Part shown: in pieces, positions 43,368-52,687 of the stretch
Position numbering within the stretch: position 1 is the stretch's first letter
Layout of the letters: each line of letters starts with the position of its first letter
Assembly (NCBI GenBank): GCA_965221485.1
Contig: OZ244893.1
Location: 2,852,001-2,916,000, forward strand
Reading direction: 5' to 3'
DNA from: JAJEBT01 sp965221485
GTDB taxonomy: Bacteria > Pseudomonadota > Alphaproteobacteria > MPNO01 > UBA830
DNA: 64,000 nucleotides
Made by a program: the position numbers and the translations under genes
The notes under the pieces: generated by a model
Told to the model about the DNA's origin: nothing
Database searches by the model: none
Seen by the model: the letters and a program-made list of their open reading frames with translations, nothing else

Positions 43368-43916
43368 ATGAGACGGGACACGCTGGACGGCATGCGCCGC
43401 CGGATCCGCGATGGCCGGGCGGGACTTGCAGTCCTTCTCGGACTTTCGGTAGCAGCAAACCTTGCCCTCGCACTCGCTTCGGGCGAACGCACAACGGTGC
43501 TGGTTCCGGCCTCCGGCGGCACGCCATGGGAGGTCGGGGAGGGTCATGTCGATCCCCGGTATCTGGAGGACATGGCGCGGACGGCCGCGGCAACGCTCCT
43601 CACCCTGACCCCGGACAACGCCGCCGAAGCCAGGCGGGCAGCTGCGCGGATGAGTGATCCCGCGGCCCGGGGCGCGATTGCCGCCTGGGTGGCGGCAGAG
43701 GCCGAACGGCTCCGGCGGCGCGATCTCGTGACCGCGTTCTGGCCCGAACGGGTCCGGGCCGGCGATGGCCTCACGGTCACGGTCGAAGGCGCGCTCGGAA
43801 CCTGGATGGGACGCGAGCTGCTCGGCCGGGAAGACCGGCGTTACCGGCTCGCCTTCCGCCTTGATGGCGGGCGGCTGGGGCTTCTGAGATTCGAACAGAT
43901 GGAGGTGAAGGAATGA
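43368..43916 (+). CDS. traE: TraE, F-type transfer inner-membrane protein (VirB5/VirB8-like role)
   Basis: The 182-residue protein has an N-terminal transmembrane helix (AVLLGLSVAANLALALASG) and a periplasmic domain including TTVLVPASGG, YLEDMARTAAATLLTLTPDN and RLAFRLDGGRL, matching the TraE layout. It is needed for pilus assembly in the periplasm. It overlaps traK by 4 nt. Confidence 0.88.
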   Translation: MRRDTLDGMRRRIRDGRAGLAVLLGLSVAANLALALASGERTTVLVPASGGTPWEVGEGHVDPRYLEDMARTAAATLLTLTPDNAAEARRAAARMSDPAARGAIAAWVAAEAERLRRRDLVTAFWPERVRAGDGLTVTVEGALGTWMGRELLGREDRRYRLAFRLDGGRLGLLRFEQMEVKE

Positions 43917-44668
43917 GACGGAATTCACGGAACGACCGGCGGTGGCGGATTGCCGCAGCCCTGGTCGCGACAGTCGCCCTTGTCACGTGGGTGACTGGCG
44001 CAGCGCGGGCGCTGGAAATTCTCCATGCCGCGGACCACGCGGAATTGACTGCGGAGGTCTCGGGTGCGGACGTCAACCGGATTGCGCTGGAGGACGACCG
44101 GATTGCCCGGGTGGTGCAGGCGCCGGGAGGCTTCCGGACGGAACACGATCCGGTCAGCGGCGATCTCTGGCTGATGCCCTCGGACGGCGGCCCGGATGAC
44201 GGCCCCGATGACAGGAGTGATGAGCTCTTCATCGGAACCGAGAAGGGCTTCACCTACCGCCTCACGCTCACGGTCGCGGACCGGACGCCGGCGCAGATCC
44301 TGATCCGCAATCCCGCCGTCAGAGCGAACAACAGTGAAGCCGACCGGGCAGATAGCCGGGTCGGCCAACTGGTCGATCTCGTCCGCGCGATGGCGATGCG
44401 CGAACCCCTCGCCGGCTACCGGATCGGGACCCAACAGCTGACGCCGGATCCGGCCCCGAAGGACATGACGGTCCTTGAGGTCTGGCAGGGCCGGCAGTTC
44501 ACGGGACACCTTCTTTTTCTCAATCCGGAAACGGACGCGAACGCGCTCCGGAACCGGATGTCCCGGCTGGCGGCGCTGTGGATGGCGCCGGTGGATGCGG
44601 ATGGCGGGCGGTTGGCCGTTGCCGTCGTGCACGCGGCCGGAACCGATGACGCGGGAGCGGTGCAATGA
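43913..44668 (+). CDS. traK: TraK, secretin-like outer-membrane complex protein
   Basis: The 251-residue protein has a signal peptide (through about residue 30, ending GAARA), the early TraK motif SGADVNRIALEDDRIARVV and the later FTYRLTLTVADRTPAQILI. TraK forms the outer-membrane core ring with TraB and lipoprotein TraV, equivalent to VirB9. It overlaps both traE and traB by 4 nt. Confidence 0.88.
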   Translation: MRRNSRNDRRWRIAAALVATVALVTWVTGAARALEILHAADHAELTAEVSGADVNRIALEDDRIARVVQAPGGFRTEHDPVSGDLWLMPSDGGPDDGPDDRSDELFIGTEKGFTYRLTLTVADRTPAQILIRNPAVRANNSEADRADSRVGQLVDLVRAMAMREPLAGYRIGTQQLTPDPAPKDMTVLEVWQGRQFTGHLLFLNPETDANALRNRMSRLAALWMAPVDADGGRLAVAVVHAAGTDDAGAVQ

Positions 44669-45891
44669 CCCGGATCGCAGCAAATGATCCCGGCACCCGG
44701 AGAACGCGGCGCCACCAGCTCCTCCTGTTCTCGGGCGTTGCCTCTGCAGCCCTTGTCGGATTTGCACTCTGGCTGTCGGGCGGTTCCGAGGCGCCCATTG
44801 TGCCCGCAGGCGGAATCGATGCCGAGCTCGCTGGCCCGGACACGGCGGAAGACAGCTGGATGCGGCGCTCCGAGACCCGGATCGGCACCCTCGAGGCGAG
44901 CCTTCGCGAACTCGAGAGCGCAAACCGGCAGATCCTTGCCGACAACGAAGAGCTTCAGAAGCAGCTCGCGGGACAGGCCGCCGATGCCCGCACCGTGATT
45001 GACCGCCAGGCGGCGGTAATTGACGAGTTGCGCCGCACCATGACGGCTCCCGATCCCGGAATGCCGCCGGCAGGCGGCTGGTTTGCAAATGGCGGCAATC
45101 CGGCTGGCAACGGCGCCTTGCCGGGGCCCGCAACGGCAGATCCCGGCACGCTGGCACCCGTTCCGCTCATTCAGGAATTCAATCTCGAAACCGATGCGTC
45201 AATCGCGCCAAAGGACGGAGAGAAACCGGAGGCCCGGGTTCATCCGGTGGAGGGGCGTCTTCCTGCCGGATCACACGCAGAAGCCGTGGTGATCGCCGGG
45301 GTCGATGCCTCGGCGGGGGTGTCGTCCCAGAGCGATCCGCGTCCGGTTCTGTTGCGGTTCACGGGCCCCGCCTGGAGTGCGGCCGAGGACGGCGCCGCGC
45401 TTCGCATTGACATCACCGGTTGCACGGTGACGGGGGCGGCACATGGCGATCTCTCCTCAGAGAAGGTCTATGTGCGGCTTCGCACCCTGACCTGCACCGG
45501 ACCCGCGCCTGGAACCGTGATCGAGACCGAGGTGGCGGGGTTTGTCGCAGGAGCCGGCAAGACGGGAATCCGCGGGCCGGTGGTCAGCCGCGAGGGCGAT
45601 CTCATCGAGAAGGCGTTCCTGGCAGGCCTCGTCTCGGGTGCGGGCGACAGCGCGACAGCGCTCCTGCGCCCCGGACCCGACGTGACGGCGAATGTCGGAG
45701 ATATCGGCCGGGCCGGTCTTGGGGCCGGTGCCGCATCAGCCGGGCGCAAGGTGGCCGATTACCTGATCCGCCGCGCCGAACAGTACCAGCCGGTGATCCA
45801 GCTGACGGCGGGAACCCGCGTGACCGTGGTGTTCCTGGAAGGAGCGGACCTCGCCGGTGCGGAAACGAAATCACAGGAGACACAGTCATGA
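44665..45891 (+). CDS. traB: TraB, VirB10-like channel scaffold protein
   Basis: The 408-residue protein has an N-terminal transmembrane helix (LLFSGVASAALVGFALWLSG). A coiled coil follows (about 70-125, TLEASLRELESANRQILADN), then a Gly/Pro-rich spacer. The C-terminal VirB10-like domain includes LRIDITGCTVTGAAHGDLSS, EKVYVRLRTLTC and RTVVFLEG-like VTVVFLEGADL near the end. TraB spans both membranes and couples ATPase activity to channel opening. 4-nt overlaps on both sides. Confidence 0.9.
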   Translation: MTRIAANDPGTRRTRRHQLLLFSGVASAALVGFALWLSGGSEAPIVPAGGIDAELAGPDTAEDSWMRRSETRIGTLEASLRELESANRQILADNEELQKQLAGQAADARTVIDRQAAVIDELRRTMTAPDPGMPPAGGWFANGGNPAGNGALPGPATADPGTLAPVPLIQEFNLETDASIAPKDGEKPEARVHPVEGRLPAGSHAEAVVIAGVDASAGVSSQSDPRPVLLRFTGPAWSAAEDGAALRIDITGCTVTGAAHGDLSSEKVYVRLRTLTCTGPAPGTVIETEVAGFVAGAGKTGIRGPVVSREGDLIEKAFLAGLVSGAGDSATALLRPGPDVTANVGDIGRAGLGAGAASAGRKVADYLIRRAEQYQPVIQLTAGTRVTVVFLEGADLAGAETKSQETQS

Positions 45892-46523
45892 GAAGATTTG
45901 TTCACCATGCCGCGATCGGCACGGCCGCACTGGTGCTGGCCGGCTGTTCGGCCATCCATACGGGCGATGGCTGGCAATGCCCGCTCGCCCAAGGATCGGT
46001 CTGCACGAATGTCGCAGAAGCGGATCCGGCGCTGCAGGCAGCGCCTCCACCGGAATTCGCGATCCGGGCGCCCCTGCACCGGGAGCGGGCAACAGCGATG
46101 GGAACCGGGACGGAGATCCGAAACCGCGATTCCGAAACGGTGACATCCCCGTGCTCCGAAGCCTGCAACCCCTTCGCCTGGCTCGCTCGCCTGTTCGGCG
46201 GTGAAGCCGAACCTAGTGAAGCAGCGGCAATCGAATCCGCAACCGTTGACGGAGCCGGGCCTGAAACAGATCCGGAGCCGATGGATGTCGCCGGTTCCGC
46301 CACAGACAAGGCGGTGAAGGAGACCGCCACAGACGACGCCATTCCTGCCGATCCCAGCAGATCCTCTCAATTCTCTGACGACGGGAACCCCTTCGATCGC
46401 CTCCGCGTCCCGGAAACGGTGGCGCGGATCTGGATCGCCCCCTTCGTCGATGACGGAAACGTCTGGCATGAGGGCCACTGGGTCCATGCGGTAATCGCCC
46501 CGGCGCGCTGGAGGCAGCCGTGA
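45888..46523 (+). CDS. traV: TraV, outer-membrane lipoprotein of the transfer channel
   Basis: The 211-residue protein carries a lipoprotein signal with lipobox LAGC (cysteine at 20), followed by the small Cys-containing N-terminal segment (WQCPLAQGSVC) and CSEACNPF typical of TraV. The C-terminal region has RIWIAPFVDDGNVWHEGHWV, a conserved block. It anchors the TraK/TraB ring in the outer membrane. The start is the ATG overlapping the traB stop. Confidence 0.88.
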   Translation: MRRFVHHAAIGTAALVLAGCSAIHTGDGWQCPLAQGSVCTNVAEADPALQAAPPPEFAIRAPLHRERATAMGTGTEIRNRDSETVTSPCSEACNPFAWLARLFGGEAEPSEAAAIESATVDGAGPETDPEPMDVAGSATDKAVKETATDDAIPADPSRSSQFSDDGNPFDRLRVPETVARIWIAPFVDDGNVWHEGHWVHAVIAPARWRQP

Positions 46524-49024
46524 TCGGGCGGGTGCTCGATGTCCTGGAAAGCCCCGAGGCGCTGGCACCGGGCCTTCGCCCGGATCTTCCCGCAGCACTC
46601 CATGCGCTTCTTCCGTGGCGGGCGTGGGACGAGCGGGGTGAGCTCTATGTCAACGCCGCGAGCACCGGCTTCCTTCTCGAGATCCCGCCCTTTGCCGGTA
46701 TCGACGACGAGACCCTGTCAGCACTCGCCGGCACGTTCGCGGATGCCGCGCCCGAACGTGCGGTCCTGCAGGTGATCCACTGGATGAGCCCGCGCTTCGG
46801 CGCTCCGCTTGAGCGCTGGGCTGCACCACGACGCGACGCGGGTCCGGTGCAGGCGGCGATGGCCGAACGCAGGAAAGCGGCGTTCCGTCATGCCGGATGG
46901 CGGCCCCTCCATGAAGGAGGTCCGCCCCATACGCTCAATGATATCCGGGTATTCATCACGGCGGCCCTGCCGGGCGCACCGGGACCGGCGACGGAAACAG
47001 CGCTCGGCGCCTTCCGCCGTGCTCTCGAGGGCACCCTGGCCGCGGCCGGAGCGGATGCACGCCGTCCCGGACCGGACGTACTCCTGTCGCTGGTGGCCGA
47101 ACTGGTATCCCCCGACGTTGCGGGCACAGATGACGGCGAACTGTTGCGCCCGGAACGGCGCTGGTCGCCCCGGGATCCGATCCATGTCCAGTGCGCGAGC
47201 CCCGGGCGGGCGATGTCGGTCTCGCCGACAGGGCTCCTCTTTCATCACCCGGACGGCGAGGACATCGCGGTGCGGGTTCTGACGGCACGGGCGTTCCCGG
47301 AGATGTGGCCGGGCTGGCGCGGCAACGCGCTGATCGGTGACTTCCACCGGGACTTCCTGCAGCCGGGCTGTCCGGTCCTGACCTGCATCACGATCACGTT
47401 CGGTGATGCGGCCGCAGGCGAGCGCGCGTTCCTCAAATCCGCGCGGGCCACCCAGCAGGCGGGAACCGGACTGGCCCGCTATCTCCCCGGTCTCACGGAA
47501 AAGGCACGGGACTGGCAGTCGGTCACGGAACGCCTCAAGGACGGGGAGCGTCTGGTTCGTGGCTGTTACACCATCGCACTGCACGCGCCGGTTGCCGGGA
47601 TCGATGAGGCGGAACAGGCGGTGCGTGCGATCTATCACGGCCAGGGCTGGCGGATCGCGGCCGAACGCTACGCCCAGCTCCCGGCGTGGCTTGCGTCGCT
47701 CCCCATGGCGCCGGCGGGCGGTCTCGATGCCGATCTCGACCGGCTGGGGCGCATGAAGACGCTCCTGACAGCGTCTGCGGTCGATCTCGCACCGGTGCAT
47801 GGGGAATGGCGCGGCCAGCCATCAAGTCCCGAAACCCCGCCCGCACTCTTTCTCGTCGGGCGGCGCGGACAGCCTGCCTGCTGGTCGCCCTTTGCCAACA
47901 GCGAAGGCAACTACAACGTGGCGGTGACCGGCAAGTCGGGATCCGGGAAGTCGGTCCTGATGCAGGAGCTGGTGGCCGGGATCGCAGGCGCTGGCGGCGA
48001 GGCAGTGGTCATTGATGACGGGCGTTCGTTCCAGCATATGGCGGAAGCGCTGGGCGGGACTTTCATCGCCTTCGGCAAGGATGCGGCGAGGCTCAATCCG
48101 TTCGCGATGATCGATGCGGCCGCGGCCGCGCGGGATGCGGATTACCGCGAGGAATGCTTCGCGATGCTGGCCTCCGTGATCGGGCGCATGTGCCGGCGCC
48201 GGGGCGCCATTGATGACATCGAGGCGGCGCTGATCGATGAGGCGATCGCCGCAACCTGGGACGCCGCCGGTAACGCGGCTGATCTCGGGCTCCTCCAGGC
48301 GAAGCTCGGTGAGACGGATGACCGGAGGGCCGCAGACATGGCGCTCGCACTCGGACCGTGGCGGCCGGGCGGTGCCATGGGACGTCTCTTCGAGGGGGGA
48401 ACGACGCCCGCGCTCGACAGCCCGCTCACGGTCTTCGAGCTTGCGGAACTGAAGGGCCGCGGCGACGTGCAGGGCGTGGTGCTGATGCTGGTGGTGTTTC
48501 TGGCAACCCAGCGGATGTATCACGGAGCCCGCACCCGGCCGAAGGCGATTGTCATCGACGAGGCCTGGGACTTGCTGTCGGGCGAGGACAGCCGGGCGTT
48601 CCTCGAAGGGGCGGCCAGACGCGCGCGCAAATACCGGGGCGCGCTGATTACCGGCACCCAGTCGGTCAATGACTATTACGCCAATCCGGCGGCACGGGCC
48701 GCCTGGGACAATGCCGACTGGACGGTGTTTCTCGCCCAGAAGGACGAATCCGTCGAACTCCTGAAGCAGGAGAAACGGATCCACTGCGATCCCGGCATGG
48801 AGCGGGCTCTGAAGAGCCTGGTGACCGCCGAAGGCCGCCATGCCGAACTCGTGCTGCACGGGCCCGATGGCTGGCGGGTGGCGCGCCTCGTGCTCGATCC
48901 CTGGTCGGTCGCGCTCTTTTCCTCGCGGGGTCCTGCCTTCGCCGCGGTGGAACGGCTCAAGGCCGGAGGCCTGACAACGGAACAGGCGATTGACCGCCTC
49001 GCCGGGGATCCGGCGGGCGGATGA
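46520..49024 (+). CDS. traC: TraC, VirB4-like transfer ATPase
   Basis: The 834-residue ATPase energises pilus assembly. Walker A VAVTGKSGSGKSVLMQE lies near 467-483 and Walker B KAIVIDEAWDLLSG near 674-687, followed by RRARKYRGALITGTQSVNDY, the VirB4 C-terminal motif. The N-terminal part matches the TraC-specific domain (VYVNAAS-like LYVNAASTGFLLEIPP). It overlaps traV by 4 nt; the operon then has a 59-nt gap before the next gene with a fresh ribosome binding site. Confidence 0.93.
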   Translation: MIGRVLDVLESPEALAPGLRPDLPAALHALLPWRAWDERGELYVNAASTGFLLEIPPFAGIDDETLSALAGTFADAAPERAVLQVIHWMSPRFGAPLERWAAPRRDAGPVQAAMAERRKAAFRHAGWRPLHEGGPPHTLNDIRVFITAALPGAPGPATETALGAFRRALEGTLAAAGADARRPGPDVLLSLVAELVSPDVAGTDDGELLRPERRWSPRDPIHVQCASPGRAMSVSPTGLLFHHPDGEDIAVRVLTARAFPEMWPGWRGNALIGDFHRDFLQPGCPVLTCITITFGDAAAGERAFLKSARATQQAGTGLARYLPGLTEKARDWQSVTERLKDGERLVRGCYTIALHAPVAGIDEAEQAVRAIYHGQGWRIAAERYAQLPAWLASLPMAPAGGLDADLDRLGRMKTLLTASAVDLAPVHGEWRGQPSSPETPPALFLVGRRGQPACWSPFANSEGNYNVAVTGKSGSGKSVLMQELVAGIAGAGGEAVVIDDGRSFQHMAEALGGTFIAFGKDAARLNPFAMIDAAAAARDADYREECFAMLASVIGRMCRRRGAIDDIEAALIDEAIAATWDAAGNAADLGLLQAKLGETDDRRAADMALALGPWRPGGAMGRLFEGGTTPALDSPLTVFELAELKGRGDVQGVVLMLVVFLATQRMYHGARTRPKAIVIDEAWDLLSGEDSRAFLEGAARRARKYRGALITGTQSVNDYYANPAARAAWDNADWTVFLAQKDESVELLKQEKRIHCDPGMERALKSLVTAEGRHAELVLHGPDGWRVARLVLDPWSVALFSSRGPAFAAVERLKAGGLTTEQAIDRLAGDPAGG

Positions 49025-49083
49025 ACCCCTGAAAAAATTTTGGGACCCATGAAAGAACAGAACAGCATCAAAGGAGAGCAGGA

Positions 49084-49797
49084 ATGAGTTCAGAGGTAAC
49101 CCGCATCGAGACCGCGCGGCAACGCCGGCGCCGCGCCGATCCGGCGACGGAGCAGCCAATGGCATGGCCAGGCGATCCGGAAACGGTCACGGCGGAGGAT
49201 GTGGACTTCACGGCGCTCGCCCATGTGCTGGCCAATCTCTGCCGTCATGGCGGTCGCGTGAGACGGTTCCATTCGGAAGCGGCGCATGCGCTCGCGATCA
49301 GCGAGGCCATCGAAGACTTCGCCACCGGAAGCGACGCGGAGCGGCAGAGCCTCGCACTGTTCGCGCTCCTTGACGATGCACGAGTGGCCTGGCTTGGCAC
49401 TGAAGTGCCGGTCTCACAGCGGGCAGGTGAACGCTGGCGGCGGCTGGGCGTGCGGATCGATGCCGCGGTGCGCGCGGCCGCCGGGCTTCCCCCGGACCTC
49501 CCCGACGCGGAGGCGGAATTGCTTCGCTTTGTCGTCCGGATGGCGGCCTCGGCGGAGCGCCGGGACATCCTGGGGCTTGATGTTCCGGGCGTGAATGGCG
49601 GGACCTTCCCGCCACTCAAAAAACGGATCCGGTCGCTCGATCCGGGCCGTGCCGCGGAGCTCTGGCTCGCGCGCTTCCAGGCGCTTCGGGGTCCCGGCAA
49701 CCCGCCGGAGGCGGCTGCCACCGCCAGCCGTCCCGTTACCAAAGGAAAGGAGACAGACGATGAGCAGGAAATCCCAGCGGCATCGGCGCAGGCGTGA
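49084..49797 (+). CDS. HD-fold-like protein with lost metal ligands, transfer operon
   Basis: The 237-residue protein resembles YfbR-type HD-domain hydrolases in pattern: R-rich strand, RRFHSEAAHALAISEAIEDF, then LFALLDDARVAWLGTEVP and a later helix. Canonical enzymes have AEHS and LLHDAxExxLGD here, so the HD pair is DD and the following Glu and Asp are replaced by Val and Thr. A metal-dependent phosphohydrolase activity is therefore unlikely, and it may be structural or regulatory. AAAGGAG precedes the ATG. It is not part of the standard F-type set. Family assignment is by pattern only. Confidence 0.6.
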   Translation: MSSEVTRIETARQRRRRADPATEQPMAWPGDPETVTAEDVDFTALAHVLANLCRHGGRVRRFHSEAAHALAISEAIEDFATGSDAERQSLALFALLDDARVAWLGTEVPVSQRAGERWRRLGVRIDAAVRAAAGLPPDLPDAEAELLRFVVRMAASAERRDILGLDVPGVNGGTFPPLKKRIRSLDPGRAAELWLARFQALRGPGNPPEAAATASRPVTKGKETDDEQEIPAASAQA

Positions 49798-50023
49798 CCG
49801 TCACCCGCCCCGGATCCGCATCGAGCGCGATGCCGAAACCGTGTTCCGGACAGCGATTGCCGCGGGCGTGCTGTCCGGCCATCCCTCGGCGACCAACTGG
49901 GCCGGTCACTACGACTACATGTTCCATGACGAGAACGGCAGGGCCTGGTTCCGGCGCCGTGACGGGCAGGTTTGCGTCTCCATGAGTTCGCGGCGCGCCC
50001 GCCAGACCGGGCTGGTGCCGTGA
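49760..50023 (+). CDS. Small basic protein in the transfer operon
   Basis: The 87-residue protein has a very basic N-terminus (SRKSQRHRRRRDRHPPRIRI) and a C-terminal part with WAGHYDYMFHDENGRAWFRR. The ATG follows GGAGACAGACG and overlaps the previous gene by 38 nt in another frame. The stop overlaps the GTG start of trbI. Its basic character suggests nucleic-acid or membrane-surface contact, but no family is recognised. Confidence 0.6.
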   Translation: MSRKSQRHRRRRDRHPPRIRIERDAETVFRTAIAAGVLSGHPSATNWAGHYDYMFHDENGRAWFRRRDGQVCVSMSSRRARQTGLVP

Positions 50024-50403
50024 GCGAGATCCGGATCCTCGCCGCTTCGGCTCTCCTCGCCTGCGGCATTGCGGCAGCGGTTGCGGCCGGCATGGACCGT
50101 CTCGGAGAACGCGACCGTCTGGCCATCGCGACAGTGCGGTTGGCGGAGCTGGTCACCGAGCACGCCCGGAAGACGGCGGCGACAGAGGCGAGTGAGGAAG
50201 AAGCCGCGAAGGCGGCCCGGACCTGGGGCGGGCAGCTTGAGACGGCGCTCGCGGCGGCGGCCGAACGCTACCGGGTGGTGATCCTGCCTGCCCGCGCCGT
50301 GGCCGCGGGTGCTCCTGATCTCACGGACGAGATCCGGCGCCTGATGGCAGAAACCGCGACGAACGCCCTGTCCGCGCCTCCGGTGGCGGGGAACGGGCGA
50401 TGA
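50020..50403 (+). CDS. trbI: TrbI, F-type inner-membrane transfer protein
   Basis: The 127-residue protein starts with GTG (overlapping the previous stop as GTGA) and has one transmembrane helix at about 5-25, followed by charged helices (RLAELVTEHARKTAATEASE). It ends in a segment VILPARAVAAGAPDLTDEIR. Size, topology and place between traC and traW fit F-type TrbI, which influences pilus outgrowth/retraction. The sequence match is loose. Confidence 0.65.
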   Translation: MSEIRILAASALLACGIAAAVAAGMDRLGERDRLAIATVRLAELVTEHARKTAATEASEEEAAKAARTWGGQLETALAAAAERYRVVILPARAVAAGAPDLTDEIRRLMAETATNALSAPPVAGNGR

Positions 50404-51017
50404 GCGCTTCGATCGAAAGGCACCCGAAGGGAGTGGCCGCTTTGGGTCCGAAACGGATTCCGAACCAGGCGCTCCTGATCATGCTCCTTCTCGGGATGGC
50501 GTGGTTGGCTGTTGCCTCCCGGGTCCATGTCAATGCGAGCTGGTCGGACGACGCCTGGGGCTATCTCGCACTGCCGGTCCTCGGAGATCTCCGGATCGGC
50601 GACCGGGTGCTGTTCGATCCGCCCGCTTCCCTTGCCTCGCCGGTACCCTGGATCAAGACGGTTCGCGGACTTCCGGGGGCTGTGGTCACAGTCAGTGCCG
50701 ATCGCCAGGTGAAGATTGACGGCATCGCGGCCGGGCGCGCCAAGAGAGTGTCGCTCTCGGGCCGGTCGCTGGATGCAGTTTCTCCGGGTGTGATCCCGGA
50801 GGATCACTTCTTCCTCTTCGGCAATCATCCCGACAGCCGGGACAGCCGCTATGCCGAAGTGGGGCTGGTTCCCCGTGAGCGCATCCGGGGCCGTGCCGTG
50901 GCACTCCCGGATCTCCCGTGGCTCGGGCTGTCGGGCCCGCTCGTCACCGCGGATGCCGTTGGTGTGGGACCTCCCCTGCCGGAACCGGGATTGGCGCGGG
51001 TGGAGTGGCGGCCATGA
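50400..51017 (+). CDS. trhF: TrhF/TraF-type S26 signal peptidase of the transfer system
   Basis: The 205-residue protein has an N-terminal transmembrane helix (ALLIMLLLGMAWLAVASRV) and an S26 peptidase fold. The catalytic serine region is HVNASWSDDAWGYL (TraF-type NxSxS), the lysine is in VPWIKTVRGLPG, and the C-terminal box is FFLFGNHPDSRDSRYAEVGL. Such peptidases process or cyclise conjugative pilins. A pilin-like gene heads this operon. Positioned between trbI and traW, as in IncH-like systems. Confidence 0.85.
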   Translation: MSASIERHPKGVAALGPKRIPNQALLIMLLLGMAWLAVASRVHVNASWSDDAWGYLALPVLGDLRIGDRVLFDPPASLASPVPWIKTVRGLPGAVVTVSADRQVKIDGIAAGRAKRVSLSGRSLDAVSPGVIPEDHFFLFGNHPDSRDSRYAEVGLVPRERIRGRAVALPDLPWLGLSGPLVTADAVGVGPPLPEPGLARVEWRP

Positions 51018-51670
51018 GGATTCGCGCTGGCCTCACTGCCCTCCTGCTGGTCGCGGGCATTGCCGGGACCGGGGCGGCGAAGGATCTCGGTGTTCGCGGC
51101 GAGACCTGGCCCGTCATCGAACAGGATCTGCTGGCGCTCATTGAGACCCGCCTTCACGCAATGCAGGCCTCCGGGGAATGGGCGCGGCTGGAAACGCAGG
51201 CCCGCGAGCGGGCGCGGGCGCGGCTCGAAGAACCGGATCTGGTTCCGGGACTGTCCCCGGCGCGAGAGTCCCGCTCCTGGCTCTTTGATCCGGCGATCCG
51301 CACAGCGCGTGACATCCGGACAGCGGACGGGCAACTGATCGCGGCGGCTGGGACATCCGTCAATCCGCTCCGCCATCGGCCGCTGTCCCGTGATCTCCTC
51401 CTTATCGACGGGCGGCGCCCGGCCGAAATCTTCTGGGCACTCGGCCATGAGCGTCCGGCCGTGATCGTCCTTCTGGCCGGGCGGCCCCTCGACCTCACAC
51501 GGCAGCACGGACGCCCCGTCTTCTTCGATCAGGGCGGGCGTCTCGCCGCCCGCTTCGGTCTCTCAGTGACGCCAGTGCAGATCCGCCAGGAGGGCGTGCA
51601 GCTCCGGATCTCGGAGATCGCCCTCACGGACGCGCCCCTCGCCAATCCCGAGAGGAAGGACACGCCATGA
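51014..51670 (+). CDS. traW: TraW, periplasmic F-type transfer protein
   Basis: The 218-residue protein has a signal peptide ending about GTGAA, then DLGVRGETWPVIEQDLLALI, the hallmark N-terminal motif of TraW. Later blocks are RTARDIRTADGQLIAAAGT, NPLRHRPL, LLLIDGRRP and PVFFDQGGRLAARFGLSVTP. TraW acts with TrbC and TraU in pilus assembly. It overlaps trhF and traU by 4 nt. Confidence 0.9.
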   Translation: MRIRAGLTALLLVAGIAGTGAAKDLGVRGETWPVIEQDLLALIETRLHAMQASGEWARLETQARERARARLEEPDLVPGLSPARESRSWLFDPAIRTARDIRTADGQLIAAAGTSVNPLRHRPLSRDLLLIDGRRPAEIFWALGHERPAVIVLLAGRPLDLTRQHGRPVFFDQGGRLAARFGLSVTPVQIRQEGVQLRISEIALTDAPLANPERKDTP

Positions 51671-52674
51671 AACGCCTGAACATCCTTCTCGTCGTGCTTG
51701 GCGTGCTTTCCGCGACGACTTTCCTGCATGCAGGGAGCGCCACGGCCCAGCAATGCACCGGGCGCTTCGTCAATCCGCTGACCGATGTGTGCTGGGAATG
51801 CCTGTTCCCGATCACCATCGGCTCCGTCACCCTCGCCTCGGGCCCGGCGCCGGATACGCCCAATCCCTCCTCCCCTATCTGTCTCTGCGGCCAGCCGATC
51901 CCCCGGATCGGGATCGCGGTCGGGATGTGGGAACCGGCACGCCTCCTTGATGTCTCACGCGCCCCCTGGTGCTTTGCCAGTCTCGGCGGACTCAGCGTCA
52001 ATCCGGGCCTGCCGGCAGCGCGCGGGCGCACCGGGTCCTCCAGTGGCGACGGCGCGTCCGGATCCGTCTGGCACGCCCATCTCTATGCGTATCCGGTGCT
52101 GTCCTGGATCGGAGCGCTCCTGAACGCAGGCTGCCTCGAGACCGGGAGCATGGATGTCGCCTGGGCGTCGGAACTCGATCCCGCCTGGCTCGATGACGAA
52201 CTCGCACTCCTTCTCAATCCGGAAGCGGCGCTGTTCACCGGTCTCCCGGCCCAGGCCGCCTGTGCGGCCGACTGTGCCGCGGCCTCAACCGGGCTTCCGA
52301 TGGATCCGCTGTTCTGGTGCGGCGGCTGCCAGGGCGGGATGTATCCGCTGACCGGCAACGTGCAGGCCCATGTCGGAGGGGTGCAGGCGTCGCTCCTCGC
52401 CGCCCAGCGTCTTCTCTATCGCATGCACCGCCTCGGGATCGCGCGGGGAACCATGGGATCGGGGGCGCTTTGCGGCACCTATGCGATGCCGGTGATGAAG
52501 AAATCCCAGTACCGCTGGCAGATGACCCAGCCGGTTCCGGCCACCACCCCGGCGACGGGTTGCAACCCGACAGGCCGGTCCTCGGTGCTCTGGGAATCCC
52601 TCCGCGAGCTACCCGTTGCCGGCGAGAACTTTGGCTACCTGCTGTGGCGGAAGCGCAATTGCTGCGTGCTGTGA
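51667..52674 (+). CDS. traU: TraU, periplasmic mating-pair formation protein
   Basis: The 335-residue protein carries a signal peptide and a cysteine-rich mature part: QQCTGRFVNPLTDVCWECLF, PICLCG, FWCGGCQGGMYPLTGNV and a C-terminal RKRNCC. These positions are typical of TraU, which needs disulfide formation in the periplasm; the TraF thioredoxin-like gene lies downstream. TraU is important for DNA transfer more than for pilus growth. Confidence 0.92.
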   Translation: MKRLNILLVVLGVLSATTFLHAGSATAQQCTGRFVNPLTDVCWECLFPITIGSVTLASGPAPDTPNPSSPICLCGQPIPRIGIAVGMWEPARLLDVSRAPWCFASLGGLSVNPGLPAARGRTGSSSGDGASGSVWHAHLYAYPVLSWIGALLNAGCLETGSMDVAWASELDPAWLDDELALLLNPEAALFTGLPAQAACAADCAAASTGLPMDPLFWCGGCQGGMYPLTGNVQAHVGGVQASLLAAQRLLYRMHRLGIARGTMGSGALCGTYAMPVMKKSQYRWQMTQPVPATTPATGCNPTGRSSVLWESLRELPVAGENFGYLLWRKRNCCVL

Positions 52675-52687
52675 AGGAGATGAACGC

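Noticed and set aside
46718..47800. 360-codon minus-strand frame opposite traC
   Set aside because: Antisense shadow in high-GC DNA with no start context.
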